A stretch of DNA of 64,000 nucleotides from Herbiconiux sp. (GTDB lineage: Bacteria > Actinomycetota > Actinomycetes > Actinomycetales > Microbacteriaceae), in assembly GCF_004297105.1 (NCBI RefSeq), contig NZ_SCVE01000017.1, positions 1 to 64,000 of the forward strand, read 5' to 3'. The translations under genes and the position numbers were made by a program. Shown one piece after another: positions 18,862 through 25,109 of this stretch; positions within the stretch are counted from its first letter, which is position 1, and the number at the start of each line of letters is the position of its first letter. The notes beneath the pieces were generated by a model. It was not told where the DNA came from, did no database searches, and saw nothing but the letters and a program-made list of their open reading frames with translations.

Positions 18862-19081
18862 TCGTTTTTGGTGTACTGGTGGCCCTAGGGGGGATTGCCC
18901 TTATTGTTTTTCGGCGTCCGCTTTCGAAAGTAATTGCTGAGGAACCGCTCGATCTAGATCACCGCTACCAAAGGACTCAGCGTCTAGGTCCACCTCGGGT
19001 CTGTTTGTCTTCTTCGGCTGTGCTCTGTTGCTGATGAGCGGGATAGTTTTCGCAGTTGCTCTTGTCCACGTTGTCACGTAG
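18858..19081 (+). pseudogene. Frameshifted small membrane protein, unit 1
   Basis: From GTG 18858 the frame encodes a hydrophobic helix (IVFGVLVALGGIALIVF) and RRPLSKVIAEE, then loses sense and stops at 19032-19034 after 58 codons. In another frame, from about 18972 to TAG 19079-19081, the sequence encodes a second strong membrane helix (LFVFFGCALLLMSGIVFAVA). A single small indel near 18965-18985 would join them into a protein of about 74 residues with two membrane helices. It could instead be a genuine 58-residue peptide. The composition is more AT-rich than the core genome. Confidence 0.45.
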
Positions 19082-19104
19082 GACACCTGCTCGCGGTCGT
19101 CTGA

Positions 19105-19260
19105 TCCGGTGATGGCTGCGCACAGTTGGACTTTGCGACGCTGGACAAGGTCGGGCAAGTGATCCCTGCAGCATGGGGCCTACTCAAGGGTGACATCACG
19201 GTCACCGCACCAACCAGCACTGAATTCACGATCATGAAAGACAACGGAGGTGGGCAATGA
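19105..19260 (+). pseudogene. 3' coding remnant, unit 2
   Basis: The frame is open after a stop at 19102-19104 and ends at TGA 19258-19260. It encodes DFATLDKVGQVIPAAWGLLK followed by GDITVTAPTSTEFTIMKDNGGGQ. There is no start codon in a credible place. Its last bases overlap the ATG of the following membrane gene (ATGA) and contain that gene's ribosome site. It looks like the C-terminus of a protein whose upstream part has been lost. The family is not recognised. Confidence 0.45.
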
Positions 19261-19553
19261 AAAGTTGGCGATCATGGGCGTACGTGGCTGCAATCGCAGT
19301 TGCCGGTGGAATCGCTGATTTGCTTATCCCGAGTTGGGGAATGTGGCCTCTCGTCGTTGTTTCGATCGTCGCGTTGCCCGCCACAATTCTCGGTCTCCCG
19401 CTGCTGATTCTCTTGACGTATGTCTGGAGCAGAGGCAGCAACGTGGAATTGTCAGTGACTTTGCTGGGTCCTTTGACCGCTCTTCTGCTTTACGCAGGGT
19501 GCGGAATCGTCCAAGTGCTGATCTACAGAATTTATCGACCCAATCAGAAGTAG
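19257..19553 (+). CDS. Small membrane protein, unit 2
   Basis: This 98-residue protein contains three hydrophobic segments: AYVAAIAVAGGIADLLI, MWPLVVVSIVALPATILGLP plus LLILLTYVW, and LLGPLTALLLYAGCGIVQVL. Its tail is basic (YRIYRPNQK). GGAGGTG (19246-19252) is well placed and the ATG overlaps the stop of the upstream remnant. It probably sits in the cytoplasmic membrane. It is the intact counterpart of the frameshifted frame at 18858. An immunity-type role is only a hypothesis from the arrangement. The composition is lower in G+C than the neighbouring housekeeping genes. Confidence 0.7.
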   Translation: MKSWRSWAYVAAIAVAGGIADLLIPSWGMWPLVVVSIVALPATILGLPLLILLTYVWSRGSNVELSVTLLGPLTALLLYAGCGIVQVLIYRIYRPNQK

Positions 19554-19582
19554 CAGCTGAAATGCGAGACCATCGGTGATGA

Positions 19583-19672
19583 CTAGGTCAGTTGATGCCG
19601 ATCAAGTTCGGGGACACCCTCGATGTGGGCTACCGTGCCGTCCAGCAGGTGAATGAATACGAGGTTGAGTAG
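19583..19672 (+). pseudogene. 3' coding remnant, unit 3
   Basis: The frame is open after TGA 19580-19582 and ends at TAG 19670-19672, encoding MPIKFGDTLDVGYRAVQQVN then EYEVE at the end. An ATG at 19595 would give 25 residues with no clear ribosome site. Like the two upstream units it directly precedes a membrane-protein gene (13 bases). I infer it is the surviving end of a deleted gene. Confidence 0.35.
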
Positions 19673-19685
19673 GCGGAGCCAAATC

Positions 19686-20144
19686 GTGAATCACCTAGAT
19701 CTAAGGGGGAATGTGCCACAGGGAGCCGTGCCGCGCACGATCACGATCGTGCGATGGACGTTGTGGTTATCGGTGGGCGCGGTCGCTATCGGCGCGATCA
19801 ACTTTGCACTCGTCCTGGACTGGCCGAGTTTGAATTCGGCGCAAGTCATCTTCCGGACCGTCGAGGTCGCGGTATTCACAGCGATTTTGATAGTACTGAG
19901 GCTACTTCCACTCTGGTTGATGCATCGTGGTAGCAGGCTCACGGCCCCCATCGTCTCCCTCTACGCTCTCGCGCAGGTCATAAACGCCGTGCGCTACCCC
20001 GACCTGGTCACAGTCATCATCGCCATCGTGTTCTTGTTTCCTGTTGTTCTCATCTGGTTGCCCAGTTCACGCGTCTACCTACTCTCGGTCAGGAGCGAGC
20101 GCGCAACCGTTGCAGGAGTGACAGCTGAACCAACACCCAAATGA
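19686..20144 (+). CDS. Small four-helix membrane protein, unit 3
   Basis: This 152-residue protein has four hydrophobic stretches: TLWLSVGAVAIGAINFALVL, VAVFTAILIVLRLLPLWLM, LTAPIVSLYALAQVINAV and TVIIAIVFLFPVVLIWL. A short polar tail follows. GTG 19686 was chosen because GCGGAG (19672-19677) precedes it; ATG 19653, in frame, would add 11 residues but lies within the upstream remnant. No enzymatic motif is present and the family is not recognised. It is the third and largest membrane gene of this patch. Confidence 0.65.
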   Translation: MNHLDLRGNVPQGAVPRTITIVRWTLWLSVGAVAIGAINFALVLDWPSLNSAQVIFRTVEVAVFTAILIVLRLLPLWLMHRGSRLTAPIVSLYALAQVINAVRYPDLVTVIIAIVFLFPVVLIWLPSSRVYLLSVRSERATVAGVTAEPTPK

Positions 20145-20180
20145 GGCACAGATAACTGTGACCGCCAGTGCGGGGCTGCC

Positions 20181-21194
20181 CTATGCAGGTACGGTCAGGG
20201 TCGCGCTGCGAGCGTCGCGGAAGGGGTCGAGGCCGGTCGCGGCTACCGAGAGGTCCCAGAGGCGGTCGGCGGCATCCGCGTCGATCGCCCACCGCTTGAC
20301 GCCACCCGTCGCCGGGTCGCTGTGGTCGTCGGCGACCACGCCCTTGATCGACGAGTCTTCGCAGTAGACGCCGCCGCGGTCGAGCAGCTCTGGTGCTGTT
20401 GCCGCCCAGAGCCCGGTCGCAGCACCCTCCGCCGCGGTTTTGAAGAGCGGATTGGGATTGCCTTCGGCATCGACCCAGCCGCGTTGCAGGAGTTCTTCCG
20501 TGGGCATGTGGCGCTGCAGATCGGTCATGATGCCGCCGGGGTGCACCGAGTAGGCGTGGATGCCGCGGCTCGCCGCGCGAGCATCGAGCCCCACCGCGAA
20601 GAGCGCGTTCGCGGTCTTCGCCTGCCCGTAGGCGACCCAGGGGTCGTAGGTGGCCGACTCGAAGTTGATGTCATCGAACAGCACGGGGGAGCGGTAATGG
20701 CCCACGGAGGAGTACGAGACGACTCGCGCACCCTCGCTGAGCAGGTCGGCGATGCCACCGACCAGGGCGAAGTGGCCGAGGTGGTTGGTGCCGAATTGGG
20801 ACTCCCAGCCCTGGGGCGTCAGCTGGAACGGCGTGGCCATGATGCCGGCGACATCGATGACGAGGTCGATGGAGGAGGCTGCCTCGCGAACTCCCGCCGT
20901 GAAGGCGGCCACCGAGTCGAGGTCGCCGAGATCCATCGCGGCCACCTCGACCCCGGGAAGTTCTTCGAGTGCTGCTTCTGCGACCTCGACGCGACGAGCG
21001 GGCACGGTGACGCTCACGCCGGCGGTCGCGAGGGCCCGCACGGTCTCGATGCCGAGCCCCGAGTAGCCGCCCGTCACGATGGCTCTCCTGCCCGCGAGGT
21101 CTCGCCCGGAAATGACGTCGGCAGCGGTGCTGCGATAGCCGAATTCTGTCTCGAGGGGCTGTTGGCGGGCGATCATCTCATGCGTTGTCGTCAT
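20181..21194 (-). CDS. Short-chain dehydrogenase/reductase (retinol dehydrogenase-like)
   Basis: This 337-residue oxidoreductase has the NAD(P)-binding motif TGGYSGLG (near residues 41-48), DVAGIMATP (an NNAG variant), the catalytic Ser in SYSSVGH (near 160) and YGQAK (YxxxK, near 190). Its length of over 300 residues and the long tail after YxxxK are typical of the retinol-dehydrogenase/WWOX-like SDR group. The substrate is unknown. It is divergent from a TetR gene, with a perfect palindrome between them, so it is the probable target of that repressor. Confidence 0.88.
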   Translation of the reverse strand: MTTTHEMIARQQPLETEFGYRSTAADVISGRDLAGRRAIVTGGYSGLGIETVRALATAGVSVTVPARRVEVAEAALEELPGVEVAAMDLGDLDSVAAFTAGVREAASSIDLVIDVAGIMATPFQLTPQGWESQFGTNHLGHFALVGGIADLLSEGARVVSYSSVGHYRSPVLFDDINFESATYDPWVAYGQAKTANALFAVGLDARAASRGIHAYSVHPGGIMTDLQRHMPTEELLQRGWVDAEGNPNPLFKTAAEGAATGLWAATAPELLDRGGVYCEDSSIKGVVADDHSDPATGGVKRWAIDADAADRLWDLSVAATGLDPFRDARSATLTVPA

Positions 21195-21291
21195 GCTGAG
21201 AAGCCTACGAGTCGCAGTGAATTCGAAGTCAAGGGGCGGGGGATCTCCCTCCGTGACGTACCTCGAAGCTCCGATGGGCGTCGATCTTCAG

Positions 21292-21317
21292 AACCATACC
21301 GTACGTAAGGTATGGTT
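21292..21317. promoter_or_regulatory. TetR operator between SDR and tetR
   Basis: A perfect 9-bp inverted repeat AACCATACC (21292-21300) / GGTATGGTT (21309-21317) with an 8-base spacer lies in the divergent promoter region. It ends 5 bases before the tetR start. TATGGT inside the right arm (21311-21316) also serves as a plausible -10 for a leaderless tetR message, so the repressor would block its own promoter. Confidence 0.75.
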
Positions 21318-21322
21318 ACTGC

Positions 21323-21865
21323 ATGAGACCGAGTTCCCGAACCGACATTCTCGACGCCGCCCTACGGGTGGTCGACGCCGCCGGCAGCGCTGACATCACG
21401 TATCAGTCGGTTGCGACCGAGGCCGGCCTGACCAAGGCGGGGCTGATGTATCACTTCCCGTCGAGGGACGCGATGATGGTCGCGATCATCGAGCACGTCG
21501 TGTCGAGGTGGCAAGCCGAACTCCGGGTGGTGCTCGGGGTGCCGCTGGAGGAGTCGACGCTCACCGAGCGTGTGCGCGCCTTCGTGCTCTTCGCGGGCGA
21601 GGGGGGTGTGACGCAGGGCGAGTTCGTCGTGTTCGCCGAAGCCGTGCGTCGCCCGGAGCTGTCGCGACCCTGGCTGGAGTATCTGCAGACGTGGTTCGGC
21701 TTCGGCGACGGCGTCGACGCCACGTCGCTGCTCCTGGTCTGGCTCGCGGCGAACGGTCTGTGGGTCGCCGAGGCGACCGGCATCCTCACGGTCGATGCGC
21801 CGCAGCGACAGGCCCTGCTGTCCGCACTCATCGCTCTCACGAACGCCGACCCGAAGTCGATCTGA
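21323..21865 (+). CDS. TetR-family regulator, SDR-associated
   Basis: This 180-residue repressor has an N-terminal HTH (about residues 8-55, DILDAALRVVDAAG then YQSVATEAGLTKAGLMYHFPSR). Its C-terminal domain is of the TetR_C type common for short-chain dehydrogenase regulators. It is divergent from the SDR gene and followed after 10 bases by a GNAT acetyltransferase. It probably represses both directions through the palindrome at 21292-21317. The ligand is unknown. Confidence 0.88.
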   Translation: MRPSSRTDILDAALRVVDAAGSADITYQSVATEAGLTKAGLMYHFPSRDAMMVAIIEHVVSRWQAELRVVLGVPLEESTLTERVRAFVLFAGEGGVTQGEFVVFAEAVRRPELSRPWLEYLQTWFGFGDGVDATSLLLVWLAANGLWVAEATGILTVDAPQRQALLSALIALTNADPKSI

Positions 21866-21875
21866 AGGGATCACC

Positions 21876-22505
21876 ATGTTCACGATCACCCCCGCATCCC
21901 ACGCCGACATCCCCGAGACGGCCGCCGTGCTCGCCTCAGCCTTCGTGGGCGATACGGTCATGAGCACTCTCGTGCACGGCGACGATCGGCAACGCCGGCT
22001 GACCGGCCTGTTCGCCGCCTTGATGAGGTCCGGTGCGCTGAGGACCGGGCGGGTCGATGTGGCTCGCCGGGACTCCGACGGCCTCATTCTCGGCGCCGCG
22101 ATCTGGGATGCCCCACGTCACCGTGCCACGCTCGCGGCTCAGCTGCGTGAACTGCCCGGGTTCGTTCGCGCACTGGGTGTGCGAGGGCTGGTGTCCGCCG
22201 CTCGCCTTCAGGCGGTGTTGGCCCGCCACCGTCCCTCGGAGCCGCACTGGTACCTGGCCGAGATCGGTGTCAGCGAGCAGGCGCGCGGAGCGGGGGTGGG
22301 GTCGGCGCTCCTGACCTCGCGGCTCCGGAAGATCGACGCCCTGGAGCAGCCGGTCTACCTCGAGTCATCGAACGAGCGCAACCGGGCCCTCTACCGTCGA
22401 CACGGCTTCACCCGCATGCGAACCATCGCCGGGATCGCGTCGGCGGCGCCGGCGGCGATGTGGCGCGAAGGGCGACAGAATCCCGTGGTGGCCGCCGGGC
22501 ACTGA
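21876..22505 (+). CDS. GNAT-family N-acetyltransferase
   Basis: This 209-residue protein has the acetyl-CoA binding motif A in IGVSEQARGAGVGSALL (about residues 130-146, Q/RxxGxG/A) and a C-terminal LYRRHGFTRMR. The N-terminal half fits the GNAT fold used on small molecules. ATG 21876 has AAGGGA at 21865-21870. It is probably co-transcribed with tetR. The acceptor substrate cannot be inferred; detoxification is one possibility. Confidence 0.85.
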   Translation: MFTITPASHADIPETAAVLASAFVGDTVMSTLVHGDDRQRRLTGLFAALMRSGALRTGRVDVARRDSDGLILGAAIWDAPRHRATLAAQLRELPGFVRALGVRGLVSAARLQAVLARHRPSEPHWYLAEIGVSEQARGAGVGSALLTSRLRKIDALEQPVYLESSNERNRALYRRHGFTRMRTIAGIASAAPAAMWREGRQNPVVAAGH

Positions 22506-22609
22506 ATGCGGGCCGGGTGCCGATCGCGCCGAGGGTCGAGAGCGATCGGCACGTGCGATACGCTCCCCCCATCGCGCGCGATGGCCGCGCACGGGAACGG
22601 AGAGATCTC

Positions 22610-23620
22610 ATGTGCACGAGTTTTCAGTTGCGCGCGACCGATGGCTCGGTGGCTGTCGGCCGCACCATGGAGTTCCCCGACATGCTCGGAGCGAAACTCA
22701 CCGTGCTGCCCCGCGGTCTGACGCTGACCTCGGAGTCGCCCACCGGCCCCGGCGTGAGCTGGACCACCCGGTATGGCGCCGTCGGCATGAACGCGATCGG
22801 TGACCCCCAGCTGCTCACCGACGGCCTGAACGAGAAGGGCCTGTACGTGGGCGCTCTCTACATGCCGGGCTTCGCGTCCTATGAAGAGCCGGCTTCGGAT
22901 GCGGCGCAGAACCTCGCCGTGCTGGATGCGGTGGCCTACGTGCTCACCCAGGCGGCGACCGTGGCCGAGGCCTTCGCGCTGCTCGCCGCTGTGACGGTCT
23001 GGGGTCCCGTGAACCCGCTCATCCAGGGCGTCCCGCCGCTTCACCTTGTGCTGCACGACGCCACCGGTGCCAGCGGGGTCGCCGAGTTCGAAGACGCTGC
23101 GCAGAAGCACCGCGACAATCCCCTGGGCGTCGCCACCAACGCGCCGTACCTCGACTGGCACTACGACAACGTGCGCAACTACCTCCCGCAGCTGCACGCC
23201 GCCAATCCCGAGCCGGTGGAGATCCGTGGCATCCGCTTCGCTCCTCTCTCACAGGGGCAGGGTTTCGTGGGGCTGCCGGGCGATTCCGGCAGCGCCGGGC
23301 GGTTTCTCCGCGCCGCGGCCTACGTGATGACGATGCTGCCGGCGGCGGATGCCACTGCACTCGAGCACCTCTGCCTGCACGCGCTGAACAACTTCGACAT
23401 CCCCATCGGCATGATGACCGGCACGAATGCGGCCGGTGTCGAGCAGGACGATCAGACCAAGTGGTCGAGCATCGCGAGCCTGTCCACGTTGCGTTACATC
23501 GTGCGCCTGCAGTCCAACCCGCAGCCGCTCGCGATCGACCTGGCTCAGACCGATTTCGGCGGATCCGAGCCGCGTCAGGTCGAGCTGGTCGCCGCGGGGT
23601 TCGCGCTGATCACCGTCTGA
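22610..23620 (+). CDS. Choloylglycine hydrolase/penicillin acylase-type Ntn hydrolase
   Basis: This 336-residue linear-amide C-N hydrolase belongs to the Ntn superfamily. The start MCTSF places the catalytic Cys at position 2, exposed after Met removal. Family residues follow: the Arg in GRTMEFP (near 18), the Asp/Asn segments GLNEKGL (near 75) and NPLGVATNAPYLDWH (near 165), and LPGDSGSAGRF (near 225). Members cleave bile-salt conjugates, penicillin V or acyl-homoserine lactones, and sequence alone does not tell which. There is no signal peptide. It ends 11 bases inside the converging monooxygenase gene. Confidence 0.88.
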   Translation: MCTSFQLRATDGSVAVGRTMEFPDMLGAKLTVLPRGLTLTSESPTGPGVSWTTRYGAVGMNAIGDPQLLTDGLNEKGLYVGALYMPGFASYEEPASDAAQNLAVLDAVAYVLTQAATVAEAFALLAAVTVWGPVNPLIQGVPPLHLVLHDATGASGVAEFEDAAQKHRDNPLGVATNAPYLDWHYDNVRNYLPQLHAANPEPVEIRGIRFAPLSQGQGFVGLPGDSGSAGRFLRAAAYVMTMLPAADATALEHLCLHALNNFDIPIGMMTGTNAAGVEQDDQTKWSSIASLSTLRYIVRLQSNPQPLAIDLAQTDFGGSEPRQVELVAAGFALITV

Positions 23621-25109
23621 GCAGGGATTCCTCGAACGGTGCGGGATCGAAGGTGCCGTTCTGCTGTCGGAACGACGCCGCGGTTCCCGGCCAGATCAGG
23701 GCGAGGCGACGGCTGACCGGATCGAGGTACCAGCTCGAACACCGGCCGGTCGTCCAGACCGTGGTCGCGGCCCGGCGGTCGATCTCCTCGACGTAGCGGT
23801 GTTCGGCTTCGGCGCTCACCTCGATCGTCGAGCCGGTCGAGGCGCCGTGAGCGAGCGCACCTGCGACGTACCCGATCTGCGACTCGATCACGTGGATCGC
23901 CGAGTTGTGGCCGAGGGTGGCGTTCGGGCCGTTCAGCACGAACAGATTCGGGAAGCCGTGCACGACCGTCGAGGCATAGGCGCGCATGCCGTCGCGCCAG
24001 TGCTCAGCGAGCGTCTCACCGTCGCGGCCCACGACCATGGCCGCATAGGGCGGACGGGATGCGGTGAACCCGGTGGCGAACACGAGCACGTCGAGTTCGT
24101 AGGAGGCGCCGCTCGCCGCCCGAACCCGGCGACCCGAGGCCGACTCCAGAGCGGAGGGTTCGAGGGTGACGTTCGGCCTGGCGAAGGCGGGGAAGTAGTC
24201 GTCGGAGATCACCACGCGCTTGCAGCCGATCTCGTAGTCGGGCGTGAGAATCTCGCGCAGCCCGGCATCCGGCACCTGGGAGTCGCGGTGGGCGTTCGCC
24301 AGTGCGTGCAGAGCGGCGTGCGCCTCCGTGGCGATCGTGCGGGCATCGAACCCACGCTCCGCCGCGGCGAAGAGGTCGTCGCGGTACTGGCGGAGCGCCA
24401 CGGGGTCGCGGTCGAAGGCGTCGATCTCGTCGGGTGTGTAGGCGCGGTCGTCGCGTGGGATGACCCACGCCGGGGTGCGCTGGAAGACCACGAGCTGCTC
24501 AGCTTCTGCGGCGACCTGCGGGATGATCTGCGCGGCGGAGGAACCCGTGCCGACCACGCCCACGCGCGCGCCGCGCAGATCGAGGCCCTCGGGCCATCGG
24601 GCGGAGTGGAACGCCGTGCCGGTGAACCCATCGACGGGATCGGCGACCGGCTCGGCGAGCCTCCCCGCGGCGACGACGACGCTGCGGGCGACATAGCGGC
24701 CGCGCCTGGTGTCGATGCTCCAGGCGCCGTCCGCCCACTCGACCGAGCGCACCTCGGTGCCGAGCCGGAGGTGTGGCTCCAGACCCTCGTCGGCCACGGT
24801 GGCTCGCAGGTAGTCGAGGATCTCACCGCCCGGCGCGAAGAGCCGCGACCAGTCGGCCTTCTGCCGGAACGAGTAGCTGTAGAGGTGCGCGGGCACGTCG
24901 CAGGCCACACCCGGGTAGCGGTTGTCGCGCCACGTTCCGCCTACCTCGGAGGCCCGTTCGAGGATGACGAACGAGCGATGGCCCTCGCGCGCCAGTCGCG
25001 CGCCCATGCCGATACCGGCGAAGCCCGCACCGAGCACGGCGACCTCGACGGTCTCGACGGGATCGACTGTCTCGACGGGATCGACCTCGATGGTCGGCGC
25101 GCCCGTCAC
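23610..25109 (-). CDS. Flavin-containing monooxygenase, Baeyer-Villiger type
   Basis: This 499-residue FAD/NADPH enzyme has two Rossmann motifs, VLGAGFAGIGMGARL (near residues 25-39) and VGVVGTGSSAAQI (near 185). The Baeyer-Villiger fingerprint FTGTAFHSARWP (FxGxxxHxxxWP) lies near residue 168. It should convert ketones to esters or lactones or oxidise a heteroatom; the substrate is unknown. The N-terminus carries a small direct repeat (DPVETV twice). GTG 25109 overlaps the fbiC stop (GTGTGA), so the two genes are translationally coupled. Longer upstream frames run antisense to coding logic inside fbiC and were rejected. Confidence 0.88.
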   Translation of the reverse strand: MTGAPTIEVDPVETVDPVETVEVAVLGAGFAGIGMGARLAREGHRSFVILERASEVGGTWRDNRYPGVACDVPAHLYSYSFRQKADWSRLFAPGGEILDYLRATVADEGLEPHLRLGTEVRSVEWADGAWSIDTRRGRYVARSVVVAAGRLAEPVADPVDGFTGTAFHSARWPEGLDLRGARVGVVGTGSSAAQIIPQVAAEAEQLVVFQRTPAWVIPRDDRAYTPDEIDAFDRDPVALRQYRDDLFAAAERGFDARTIATEAHAALHALANAHRDSQVPDAGLREILTPDYEIGCKRVVISDDYFPAFARPNVTLEPSALESASGRRVRAASGASYELDVLVFATGFTASRPPYAAMVVGRDGETLAEHWRDGMRAYASTVVHGFPNLFVLNGPNATLGHNSAIHVIESQIGYVAGALAHGASTGSTIEVSAEAEHRYVEEIDRRAATTVWTTGRCSSWYLDPVSRRLALIWPGTAASFRQQNGTFDPAPFEESLLRR

